From: Planctomycetia bacterium
Lineage (GTDB): Bacteria > Planctomycetota > UBA8108 > UBA1146
Assembly: GCA_012269595.1 (NCBI GenBank)
Contig: JAAXJX010000031.1
Location: forward strand, 110,767 to 151,500
Direction of reading: 5' to 3'
Length of the DNA: 40,734 nucleotides
Part shown: positions 1-7,761 of the stretch, one piece after another
Numbering within the stretch: position 1 is the stretch's first letter
Layout of the letters: each line of letters opens with the position of its first letter
Notes under the pieces: model-generated
What the model was told of the DNA's origin: nothing
Database searches by the model: none
Seen by the model: the letters and a program-made list of their open reading frames with translations, nothing else
Program-made: the position numbers and the translations under genes

Positions 1-843
1 GTCGCCAATGGCATCGTTCCGGCGGTAGCCGACGGCTCCTCCACTGCAGAACCGATGCCTGTCTCTGCCCAAACCGACATCGAGACACCTGGCCCATCTT
101 CAAGTCCTGAGCCTCTCTCTGAAAAGGACTCGATGACCTCGGTCACCGTCGATGCTGACCTGGTCGAAAAACTGGTCCTCATGAATGGCTCGGGTCCTCT
201 GGAAATCTGCCGCGATCCTGAAGCGACCACCATCTCATTCTCTGCAGATGTCGTCAGCCGTGCTGTCGGACTGGAGAGAGCCAGAGCTCTCGCTGCTGGG
301 GTTCGTATTGCTCTCGACAATACCGCTCCCGGTCGCTACCGGGCACGGATCATCGAACCGGATCTGGCTGAACGGGAAGAATGCCTCATCGAAATGAAGG
401 TGACCCTTCCAGCGGACGAATCCATCGATTTCGATCTCGACATTCAGGACAGCGAAGGAGCCATCGTGATCGATGGATTCCGCGGAAACTTGTCCATCAC
501 CAGCCTTGAGGGCCCCATCGAGATCTACCAGGCCGCCGGCAACGTGGATATCAGTGGCGGCTCCGGCCCCTGCGAGATCGTGGGAGTCACCGGGTCTCTG
601 AAGATCCGTGACGGTTCAGAGGCGTGCCGAGTCAGTGAGATCAGTGGCTCTGTGGAAATCTGGGGAAGAGAAGGGGCTCTTGAAGCCCGTTATATCACCG
701 GCGATGTCCTGCTGATCGATGGCCGTGATGGTGCGGTCGTCCAGAGTGTGGAGGGAGACGTCACCCTCTACGGCATCGAGCCCGGTCGTTGCACCATCGA
801 AGGAGTCTCCGGTTCTGTCATCTACAAGACCGGAGCACCCTAG
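1..843 (+). CDS. Beta-helix repeat protein, 5'-truncated
   Basis: The frame is open from base 1, so the gene starts before the window and the ATG at 55 is probably internal. The first ~25 residues after that ATG are Pro/Ser/Glu-rich and look like a linker. From about residue 130 onward the protein is a run of short beta-strand rungs of 18-20 residues with recurring patterns such as GNLSI, GNVDI, GSLKI, GSVEI, GDVLL and GDVTL. This resembles the DUF4097 / putative adhesin beta-helix fold. The N-terminal part missing here could hold a signal peptide, membrane segment or anti-sigma-like domain. It sits 8 bp ahead of the eboE-like gene, so the two are probably co-transcribed. No enzymatic motif is visible. 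The fold assignment is inferred from the repeat pattern only. Confidence 0.6.
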   Translation, partial: VANGIVPAVADGSSTAEPMPVSAQTDIETPGPSSSPEPLSEKDSMTSVTVDADLVEKLVLMNGSGPLEICRDPEATTISFSADVVSRAVGLERARALAAGVRIALDNTAPGRYRARIIEPDLAEREECLIEMKVTLPADESIDFDLDIQDSEGAIVIDGFRGNLSITSLEGPIEIYQAAGNVDISGGSGPCEIVGVTGSLKIRDGSEACRVSEISGSVEIWGREGALEARYITGDVLLIDGRDGAVVQSVEGDVTLYGIEPGRCTIEGVSGSVIYKTGAP

Positions 844-851
844 AACAGCTC

Positions 852-2072
852 ATGTTTGTCGACCGGGGCCGCAAGAGCCTTCCCCTCGGCTATGAGATGA
901 ATGCACACCCCGCGAGCAGTGTCGAAGACCTGCACGCGGCGTTGCTAGACTATGTCATCCCTGTTCGCAACATTGTTGCCCCCGGGAAACCGTTTGCCCT
1001 GGCTCCCCACATCGGATCGAAACTCGCAGACGAACTCTGTCGTCATGGAGTCGCCGAGCAGGTCGGGGCATGGTTGCGCAATCACGATTTTCACATCTAC
1101 ACCGTCAATGCTTTTCCGCTGCAAGACTTCCATGCCCGTCGGGTCAAGGAAGCGGTTTATGTACCGTCATGGGCGGTTGCCAAACGAGCAAAAATCACCA
1201 ACCGGATTGCGGACGCTCTGGTGAGACTGGGTCCGACCTCCCGGCTGTTGACCATCTCCACATTGGGAGGCGGCTACCGTGCCGCTGGCCACAGAAACGC
1301 CACATTGAAAAAGATGGCAGCCAACTACATGAAGGTAGTCGCTCATCTGTCACGGATAGAATTTGATACGGGCTACCGCATTCTTCTCAACGCCGAGCCC
1401 GAACCTGATACCACTTTTGAGTGTGCAGAAGACGTCATCTTCTTCTGGAAGAACCACTTGGCCCCACTTCTGCCTGCTCTGGCCGCAGAGCTGGGATGTT
1501 CCAAGCGCAAGGCAGAGAAACTGTTGCGCCGTCACTGGACCGTCAACCTCGATGCCTGCCATTCAGCAGTGCTCTTTCGATCGCCCCTCGACGATTGGAA
1601 ACTTCTCGACAAAGAGGGCATCCACGTCGGCAAGGTGCACATCACCAGTGCCCCTGCACTCAAGAATCCCGAACGCAATGAGGAGGCTATGGCCGAGTTG
1701 CTCGGGCATGTTGAGCCGCGCTACCTTCACCAGACCGCATTGCAAATGAAAGACGGCTCCATCGAACGGCTTGAGGATCTGCCAAAACTGCGTCGCCGTG
1801 ACCTGTCAGAGATCCGCGAAATCCGTACCCACTTCCATGTGCCTCTTTCGAAAGCACGTCACGGCAAACTGGCAACCACTCGCAAGGATGCACAATCCCT
1901 CCTCGAAGAGGGGCTGCGACGGCAGCGCTCCAAAAAGGGTCCCCACATCGCCGTCGAGACCTACACCTGGCCGGTCCTGACCAAAGGCCTGAGGAAAAAG
2001 GAACGACAGCAAAAACTGATCGACGGCATCGCCGCCGAACTGCGCTGGGCGAAAAAAACAGTCGAGTCCTGA
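852..2072 (+). CDS. eboE: EboE-like TIM-barrel protein (metabolite traffic)
   Basis: 406 residues from the ATG at 852. The frame is open further upstream, to 789, but that stretch overlaps the preceding gene and does not look like the family. The protein matches the EboE family (xylose-isomerase-like TIM barrel of the ebo operon, implicated in export or handling of scytonemin precursors, polyprenyl-linked compounds and related metabolites). Family landmarks appear in order: VKEAVYVPSW near residue 100, LNAEPEP in the middle, NLDACHSAV, GKVHITSAPAL, YLHQTAL, THFHVPL and, near the end, VETYTWPVL. The acidic and His residues in these motifs are candidate metal ligands, as in sugar isomerases. 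Its usual partners (eboA, B, C, D, F) are not in the window; they may lie upstream. Biochemical function of the family is poorly known. Confidence 0.82.
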   Translation: MFVDRGRKSLPLGYEMNAHPASSVEDLHAALLDYVIPVRNIVAPGKPFALAPHIGSKLADELCRHGVAEQVGAWLRNHDFHIYTVNAFPLQDFHARRVKEAVYVPSWAVAKRAKITNRIADALVRLGPTSRLLTISTLGGGYRAAGHRNATLKKMAANYMKVVAHLSRIEFDTGYRILLNAEPEPDTTFECAEDVIFFWKNHLAPLLPALAAELGCSKRKAEKLLRRHWTVNLDACHSAVLFRSPLDDWKLLDKEGIHVGKVHITSAPALKNPERNEEAMAELLGHVEPRYLHQTALQMKDGSIERLEDLPKLRRRDLSEIREIRTHFHVPLSKARHGKLATTRKDAQSLLEEGLRRQRSKKGPHIAVETYTWPVLTKGLRKKERQQKLIDGIAAELRWAKKTVES

Positions 2073-2086
2073 ATCCTGACAGGATT
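2072..2086. terminator. Short palindrome at the eboE 3' end
   Basis: AATCCTG-A-CAGGATT is a perfect 7+1+7 inverted repeat that starts on the last base of the eboE stop codon, in the 52-bp gap between two convergent genes. There is no T-run, so it is a weak terminator candidate at best. Confidence 0.3.
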
Positions 2087-2124
2087 GGCTTGAAGCGGAA
2101 GGGATTCCATCGCTGTAGAGAGTC

Positions 2125-4215
2125 CTAGAGCAACTTCTCCAACATCATGACCCCCTTGCCACGACCGATGAATTGTCCGACTTCACGGAAGCCGAAGGCG
2201 AAGTGAAAAGCCAGACTGGTTTCATTACGGGGATGAAGATTGACCTCGCAGACGATTCTCTTCAGGCCCCTATGCCGCGCCCATGCCTCCAGAGTCAAAT
2301 ACAGGGCTTCTCCAACTCCCTGACGACGGGAGCGCTCATCGATGGCGATCCGATCCACGTAGGCAAAACGGTCAAAACCCCTTTGGAACCACTGGAAGTT
2401 GGGACTGTCATAATTGGCTTCGCGCCTCATCACTACCAACAGGCCTGCAGGATCATCTCCACATTTCATGGGATCATCGATGGTCCAGACACGCTGGGCT
2501 TTTTGAAGCAACGCAGCAAAAACCGGAGGTTCAAGAGATCCAACCTCGGGAGCATTGGCTTCATTCAATCGATGCAGAGCCATCGTCCTTTCAACAGACA
2601 ACAACTCTCCTGGTTGCCCCTCACGTCCTGCGACAGCAGTAATCGTATTCTCACTCCAGGGTATGGCTTCAGGATCAGACAAGGCTCTGGCCATCCCCTC
2701 GAAACCATGACGCCAGTCCTTGCGCAGAATCTGCTGGTCCGATTCCATTTCGAGACCCGCAATGATCCAGCGCAGTCGGTCGGTTCGTGAAATCTTCTCG
2801 CCATAATGAGAGGTCACTGCGAGCAAATCTTCCAGCCGTTCGTGCGCAGAAACAAAACCCTGATACTCAAGGCAGTGGGGATCGATTTGCGTACTCCATC
2901 CCTCTTGCATTTTCTGCAGGTGCCAACGCTCTGGAACGGCACCCCTCAAGCGGATTCCCTGTCGGTGAAGATGACGTACTTCATGAAGCACCGACTCCAT
3001 GGCGCCAGCGGATTCCGAATCCAAGAGCCACTCCCTGAGGGACTTCCCCTCCGGCTCAGGTTCCAACAAATGATGACGCCAGCCGAGAGCACCTCTGGAA
3101 CGACGATAGAGCAATGCCGGAGAAGGCCGGTGCAACAACAATTGCTCAACCAGATTCCCGTGCCACGATCTCATCAGACTGTTTGCAGAGAGGGACTTCT
3201 CTGATTGTGATCGCCAACGCAAACGGTCAGGGAACTTTCTGCGCTGGCTATGGGGAAAACGGGTCCAGGTGTGGCCGTTGCCACTGGAATGGGATCGTCG
3301 GATGGAAACTCCTCTGCGCAAACGCTTCAGGCGCCTTCGACGTTCTTTCCTTTCGACGATTCTCTCGATGTATTGACGCTTTTGTGGACAGACCGCCTGA
3401 CGGGCGACTCCTCCGACCCATGTCACCGGTCCCCGCCCCCAGCGTGCATCGATGCCCCACTGACGTGCCGCCGCAGCCCAACCCTCAAGCATCTGCTCGA
3501 CGTCACTTCCTGATCTCACTCCACCCAGAGCCTGTGCAACCTGAATCAGCATTCTCTCCTGAGCCGCCGGCAACAACGACAACCGCAGTCGTGCATCATG
3601 AAGATCAACGACCCACAGTTGAGTTGAGGCAGCATCGGATCCTCGAGCCAGAACATTGCCGGTGTGCAAATCACGGGCTTCCAATCCCGCTTTTGCGAGT
3701 CGGGCCACCAGTTCACCTAATTTGTTCAGGACGACAGCCCGCTCAGTTCCATCAAAACGCTGCAGATATTGTGGAAAGGGCTCCGTATCGAGAAGGTATT
3801 CGGTGAACACGCCATCTCCAGAGGATGAGGTAAACCAACCGACCGGTCGGGGAACGGGAATCTCACGCTCCTCAGCACTTTTCAAAAAGTGCCACTCCAG
3901 TCGTGCCCTGCCCCACCCCAGTCTGCGCCGCAACCGGGCAGAGAGGTCCTTTTCCCGGTGAACCTTGGCGATAAGGGTCGGCCGCGAAGGAGACGGAGGA
4001 ATCCACCACACCTCGCGCTCCCGACTTTTTTGTAACAGCGAAACACCCGGATCATCGGCGATCGCAGCGGCATCCATCGGAAGATCAGCCAACCAATCAC
4101 TTCTTCGGGGCACTGCTTCCTGCAACCCGTCAGCATGGTATCCCAGCCAGGGAAACCACTCTGCAGCGGAAGCTGTGGAAGGGATGTGATCATCGGATGG
4201 CACGGATTGCTGCAA
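2125..4215 (-). CDS. Tandem LPS-kinase-like domains fused to a GNAT acetyltransferase
   Basis: 696 residues in one uninterrupted frame. Residues ~65-260 look like the lipopolysaccharide (Kdo/WaaP) kinase family: a beta-3 lysine in LIAKVHR (K84), a catalytic loop RDLHTGN (181-187) and a DFG-equivalent VVDLHD (202-207). Residues ~345-490 look like a second kinase-like domain whose catalytic loop has decayed (LHRQGIRLRGAVPERWHLQ at ~416-434, lacking the RDxHxxN pattern), so it is probably a pseudokinase. Residues ~545-696 are a GNAT domain of the COG3818 type, with the acetyl-CoA loop RRQGVGEAL (630-638) and NETSLAFHFAFGFREVG near the end. GNAT proteins of this type are normally free-standing at ~165 residues. 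The substrate is unknown; sugar or lipid phosphorylation at the inner membrane is an inference from the family. Alternative: a recent fusion of two or three neighbouring genes. Confidence 0.68.
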   Translation of the reverse strand: MQQSVPSDDHIPSTASAAEWFPWLGYHADGLQEAVPRRSDWLADLPMDAAAIADDPGVSLLQKSREREVWWIPPSPSRPTLIAKVHREKDLSARLRRRLGWGRARLEWHFLKSAEEREIPVPRPVGWFTSSSGDGVFTEYLLDTEPFPQYLQRFDGTERAVVLNKLGELVARLAKAGLEARDLHTGNVLARGSDAASTQLWVVDLHDARLRLSLLPAAQERMLIQVAQALGGVRSGSDVEQMLEGWAAAARQWGIDARWGRGPVTWVGGVARQAVCPQKRQYIERIVERKERRRRLKRLRRGVSIRRSHSSGNGHTWTRFPHSQRRKFPDRLRWRSQSEKSLSANSLMRSWHGNLVEQLLLHRPSPALLYRRSRGALGWRHHLLEPEPEGKSLREWLLDSESAGAMESVLHEVRHLHRQGIRLRGAVPERWHLQKMQEGWSTQIDPHCLEYQGFVSAHERLEDLLAVTSHYGEKISRTDRLRWIIAGLEMESDQQILRKDWRHGFEGMARALSDPEAIPWSENTITAVAGREGQPGELLSVERTMALHRLNEANAPEVGSLEPPVFAALLQKAQRVWTIDDPMKCGDDPAGLLVVMRREANYDSPNFQWFQRGFDRFAYVDRIAIDERSRRQGVGEALYLTLEAWARHRGLKRIVCEVNLHPRNETSLAFHFAFGFREVGQFIGRGKGVMMLEKLL

Positions 4216-4357
4216 GATCCCCCCTCAAGATTCCAACCCTGTTGCAGGTAAACGAACGGCGACAGGATCGTAACGCCTTCTGACAGGGGATTCGACGCAT
4301 AGAGAACAGAAGATCCTTCCCCCTCCGGTGGTGCTTCCGATCCCTGCTTGCTATCCT

Positions 4358-4384
4358 CCTGATTGCAATCAGGCGATTTTTTTG
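4358..4384 (+). terminator. Hairpin plus T-run in the hflX leader (possible attenuator)
   Basis: CCTGAT-TGCA-ATCAGG (4358-4373, a perfect 16-bp palindrome) is followed after CGA by a run of seven T. It lies about 40 bp before the hflX ATG and reads in the same direction. No plus-strand gene precedes it for 2 kb, so it would act on the hflX leader itself, not on an upstream gene. It could instead be a dyad operator. Confidence 0.45.
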
Positions 4385-4422
4385 TATTTCTCCCTGCCCC
4401 CGGAACCGGAGCGACCTTACTC

Positions 4423-5757
4423 ATGGCCAAGCAGTCCTTTGAAAGTAGCCATCAGCATCTTCCCCAGGGAGAGGTGGCCAGGGACAGAGCCGTGGTATTG
4501 AAAGTCGTTGGACCGGGAGACCCATCCGAGTCGGTGGGAGATGTTGACCCCATCGCGGAAATCACCGCCCTCGCAGATACCGCCGGAGTGGACATCGTCG
4601 ACTCTGTTCTGCAGAAACGCCCCAAACCCCATACGGCAACCTACGTCGGCAAGGGAAAACTGGATGAGCTGGCTCACGTGGCCAAGGAGCATGAAGCCCA
4701 TCTGATTCTCATCGATGACCCCATTTCCCCAGCTCAGGGTCGAAACATTGAAGAGGTCACCGAACTGCGTGTGGTCGACCGGTCTGAATTGATCATGGAC
4801 ATCTTTGCTCGCAATGCCCGCACCCACCAGGCGCAGATCCAGATCGAGTTGGCACAGCTGAAGTATTTCCAGTCACGACTGACTCGCATGTGGACTCACC
4901 TTTCGAGGATGGAAGGCGGAGCCGTGGGAACCCGGGGACCCGGTGAGACCCAGTTGGAAACTGACCGCCGAATCATTCGCAAAAAGATCTCCATCCTCAA
5001 CAAGAGACTGGCTGAAATTGAGAAGCAGGCCAACACCCAAAACAAATCACGAGAAGGATCATTCCGAATCGCATTGGTTGGATATACCAACGCCGGAAAA
5101 TCCACGTTGATGAAGCGACTGACTGGAGCAGAGATCCTTGTTGAGGACCGTCTCTTCTCCACTCTCGATACGAGTACTCGCAAGTGGGAGTTAGAACTGC
5201 CGTTCGACGTACTCCTCAGTGACACCGTAGGCTTTATTCGCAAACTGCCCCATGATCTGGTCGCATCTTTCCACGCAACCCTGATGGAGGCCCGGGAAGC
5301 AGACATTCTTCTTCATGTCATCGATGCGTCTTCCCCCACCGTGGACTTCGACATGGAATCGGTCGACAGGACCCTGAACAAAATTGGATGTGGCGATCAT
5401 CCCCGCTGGTTGGTCTTCAACAAACTCGATCGAATTCCTGAAGAACGAAAAATTGATCTTCAACACCTTCTTGCAGAACACGAAAACTCCTTTGCCATCA
5501 GTGCGGGAACGGGAGCCGGAGTAGACCTTCTGGTTCAGAAGATTGTTGAGCTCGGTCAACAACGTCAGGAGTCGGGGTCCTACCTGATTCCCCATGCAAG
5601 GGCAGACCTGATCGCAAAATTGCGACAGTCCTCACGTATTGACGAGGAAAGATTTGTGGACGAGGGCATAGAAATTAATGTTCTCTTCCAGCCAGGCATG
5701 AAAAAGCGCTGGGAAAACGTCCTTACGCAAGCAGGGATACCTTTCGACTTTAAATAA
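4423..5757 (+). CDS. hflX: Ribosome-associated GTPase HflX
   Basis: 444 residues from the ATG at 4423, preceded by a weak CCGGAG. The frame is open back to 4363, but that extension does not resemble the family N-terminus. HflX binds the 50S subunit and rescues or splits stalled ribosomes after stress. The HflX N-terminal domain is present (VVDRSELIMDIF, then a helical region and GAVGTRGPGETQLETDRR). It is followed by the GTPase domain with G1 GYTNAGKST, the G2 region LFSTLDTSTR, G3 DTVGF and G4 NKLD, and a short C-terminal domain. Length is normal for the family. It stands alone: the gene before it is divergent, and 224 bp separate it from the rhodopsin gene. Confidence 0.95.
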   Translation: MAKQSFESSHQHLPQGEVARDRAVVLKVVGPGDPSESVGDVDPIAEITALADTAGVDIVDSVLQKRPKPHTATYVGKGKLDELAHVAKEHEAHLILIDDPISPAQGRNIEEVTELRVVDRSELIMDIFARNARTHQAQIQIELAQLKYFQSRLTRMWTHLSRMEGGAVGTRGPGETQLETDRRIIRKKISILNKRLAEIEKQANTQNKSREGSFRIALVGYTNAGKSTLMKRLTGAEILVEDRLFSTLDTSTRKWELELPFDVLLSDTVGFIRKLPHDLVASFHATLMEAREADILLHVIDASSPTVDFDMESVDRTLNKIGCGDHPRWLVFNKLDRIPEERKIDLQHLLAEHENSFAISAGTGAGVDLLVQKIVELGQQRQESGSYLIPHARADLIAKLRQSSRIDEERFVDEGIEINVLFQPGMKKRWENVLTQAGIPFDFK

Positions 5758-5762
5758 GCGTC

Positions 5763-5821
5763 CTGGTCAATACTGGCCAGAACTGGTCAAATCCGTTCAG
5801 AATTAAGTTCACAACTGACCA
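5763..5821. promoter_or_regulatory. Repeated TGGTCA elements upstream of the rhodopsin gene
   Basis: CTGGTCAA occurs twice, at 5763-5770 and 5783-5790, exactly 20 bp apart (about two helical turns). The palindrome CTGGCCAG (5773-5780) lies between them, and an inverted TGACCA is at 5816-5821. This spacing suits a dimeric regulator binding one DNA face. The 224-bp gap also serves as the 3' end of hflX, where the same bases could form a small hairpin. The rest of the gap is AT-rich (~5850-5880) and likely holds the rhodopsin promoter, but no convincing -35/-10 pair was identified. Confidence 0.35.
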
Positions 5822-5981
5822 CAACCGTCCACCCCAATTCGCCTCAACTAACTAAATGTTTAGATCCAGATAGATTTTGTGGTCCGTTTGTCTTTGCAGA
5901 TGTTTTTGGTTCATACGGATTTGGCCGTTGAACAACTCTGCATGAGGCAAATGTGGTGCTTTCGAAAGGAATCTGAAAGCC

Positions 5982-6701
5982 ATGGAAAATCAATTCGCCA
6001 TGCTCAATCCAACGGATTATGTGGGTGTGTCATTTTGGATCATCTCTGCAGCAATGGTTGCAGCAACTTTCTTCTTCTTTGTAGAAAGGGACCGAGCAGT
6101 CGGGAAGTGGAAAACCTCCCTCACCGTGGCCGCGATGGTCACGGGAATCGCTGCGATTCACTACTTCTACATGAGAGAAGTTTGGGCAGCGACCGGAGAA
6201 AGCCCACTTGTTTTCCGTTACGTAGATTGGCTCTTGACTGTTCCCCTGCAAATCGTCGAGTTCTACTTGATACTTGCAGCCATCGCTTCCGTTGCAACAT
6301 CACTTTTCTGGCGCCTTCTTGTTGCTGCCGTCGTGATGCTGGTCACCGGATACCTGGGAGAAGTGAACCCTGAGAACACCACCGCACTCTGGGGATACTT
6401 CGCTGTCGGTTGTGCAGCATGGTTCTACATCATCTACGAAATCTTTGCTGGTGAGGCCAGCAAGATCAGCGCCGAGAATGGCACCGAAGCTTCGAAGAAA
6501 GCTTTCAATGCCCTGCGCATGATCGTGACCGTTGGCTGGGCGATTTACCCGCTGGGCTACATCTGGGGTTACGCAGGATCCGGAGACATCGGAACACTGA
6601 ACCTGATCTACAACCTTGCTGACTTCGTCAACAAGATTGCTTTCGGTGTTGTGATCTGGGCTGCCGCCACGAGTGGTGACAGCAAGGAAAGCCATTCCTG
6701 A
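5982..6701 (+). CDS. Proteorhodopsin, light-driven proton pump (blue-tuned)
   Basis: 239 residues, seven-helix microbial rhodopsin; GAAAGGA 11 bp upstream of the ATG is a plausible ribosome site. Key residues can be aligned by eye with marine green proteorhodopsin: H60 (=H75), R79 (=R94), proton acceptor D82 (=D97), T86 (=T101), proton donor E93 (=E108), D214 (=D227) and retinal-binding K218 (=K231) in NLADFVNK. The D-T-E set in helix C predicts outward proton pumping, not sodium or chloride transport. Spectral-tuning position 105 is Gln (Q90), which in proteorhodopsins gives blue absorption. Unlike many proteorhodopsins it has little or no N-terminal signal sequence. Base composition is lower in GC than most of the window. 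It heads the cluster making its own retinal. Confidence 0.96.
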   Translation: MENQFAMLNPTDYVGVSFWIISAAMVAATFFFFVERDRAVGKWKTSLTVAAMVTGIAAIHYFYMREVWAATGESPLVFRYVDWLLTVPLQIVEFYLILAAIASVATSLFWRLLVAAVVMLVTGYLGEVNPENTTALWGYFAVGCAAWFYIIYEIFAGEASKISAENGTEASKKAFNALRMIVTVGWAIYPLGYIWGYAGSGDIGTLNLIYNLADFVNKIAFGVVIWAAATSGDSKESHS

Positions 6702-6727
6702 TCCCGATTTCCTGATTTGTTGATTGA

Positions 6728-6762
6728 GGCGGAAGCGGCCAGCTCGACTGTCCGCTTCCGCC
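6728..6762 (+). promoter_or_regulatory. Perfect 11-bp hairpin between the rhodopsin gene and crtE
   Basis: GGCGGAAGCGG (6728-6738) and CCGCTTCCGCC (6752-6762) are exact reverse complements around a 13-nt loop, 26 bp after the rhodopsin stop and 15 bp before the crtE start. No T-run follows, so it is unlikely to be a full intrinsic terminator. A 3' mRNA stabiliser, partial terminator or processing site would let the abundant rhodopsin transcript exceed the pigment-gene transcript. Confidence 0.6.
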
Positions 6763-6777
6763 GGATTTGAGGGCTGC

Positions 6778-7761
6778 ATGTTAGAAATCACAGATTTTTT
6801 ACACAGACTCGATCGCCTCCAGCATGTGAATCCAGATCAACTGCTGTCCGACCACCTGCCCGATCTTTTGCACAGCTTCGTTAAACGAGAAGCTCGCGGG
6901 AGTTCATTGGAAGATGTGGTCGACCACCACTTCCGTAGTGGTGGAAAGTTGCTCCGGGGAAAGCTGGTGATCTCGGTCTCCGCATTTTCGAAGTGTGATC
7001 GCAATGACACGTTAAAAATCGCCATGGCCACGGAACTCTTGCACAATGCCTCCCTGGTTCATGACGACATTTGCGATCGCGATGATCTTCGCCGGGGTAC
7101 TGCATGTGTCTGGAAAGCTTTTGGCAGTGAAACTGCTCTCTGTTTCGGAGACTGGCTGATCGGCCTGAGCTTCAAGTTAATCAGTCTTCTCGATCACCCC
7201 ACAGCCGGAGCGAAGATCTCAGCCAGACTCGCTGAAACTCTCTGTGCGCTTTCCCGGGGCCAGGCACGAGAGTTTGCTACCAAACCTGTCGATAATTGGT
7301 CTGAATATCTGCAGATTGTTCGCCAAAAGACGTCTCCCCTGATTACCTTTCCGGTGGTTGCCCCACTCACCCTTGGCAATCTCGAGAGCAACATTTCCGT
7401 CGCGAGAGAAGCCATCACCGAATTGGGTGTTGCATACCAGATCGCCAATGACGTTGAAGGAGTGCTGGGAGATGACGGACACGAAAACCCGTTGGGCGAT
7501 CTGCGTAGAAGCGCACCCAATGCTGTCATGATTGCGACTCTGGAAAGGACAAAGGTCCATTCCCGAACCTCTGGTCACAAACCACCTGGGCATGAATCGA
7601 TCCCCTACTGCTTGCAGAAGATTGATGAACATATTGCCGCAGCGACAGCCGATCTGGATCAGCTTCCTGCAGAACTTCAGGAAGCGATCGATCCCCTTGT
7701 TCGATACCTGAAGCATTCGATTCGAATGAGAACGACATTGGCTCAAAGGAGATATGCATGA
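6778..7761 (+). CDS. crtE: Polyprenyl (geranylgeranyl) diphosphate synthase
   Basis: 327 residues from the ATG at 6778, which follows GAGGG by ~4 bp; the frame is open further upstream through the hairpin, but that part is not family-like. The enzyme condenses isopentenyl units into the C20 precursor of carotenoids. The first aspartate-rich motif is intact (HDDICDRDD, D96-D100). The second, normally DDxxD, reads NDVEG (224-228), so two of its aspartates are replaced. FGDWLIGLS and GDLRRSAPNAVMIA are at the expected places. Position as first of five overlapping carotenoid genes supports GGPP synthase over the octaprenyl or farnesyl type. Confidence 0.88.
   Translation: MLEITDFLHRLDRLQHVNPDQLLSDHLPDLLHSFVKREARGSSLEDVVDHHFRSGGKLLRGKLVISVSAFSKCDRNDTLKIAMATELLHNASLVHDDICDRDDLRRGTACVWKAFGSETALCFGDWLIGLSFKLISLLDHPTAGAKISARLAETLCALSRGQAREFATKPVDNWSEYLQIVRQKTSPLITFPVVAPLTLGNLESNISVAREAITELGVAYQIANDVEGVLGDDGHENPLGDLRRSAPNAVMIATLERTKVHSRTSGHKPPGHESIPYCLQKIDEHIAAATADLDQLPAELQEAIDPLVRYLKHSIRMRTTLAQRRYA

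Noticed and set aside
2173-2790. 205-codon plus-strand ORF opposite the kinase-GNAT fusion
   Set aside because: Shadow of the minus-strand GNAT and second kinase domains; no motifs, no upstream ribosome site.
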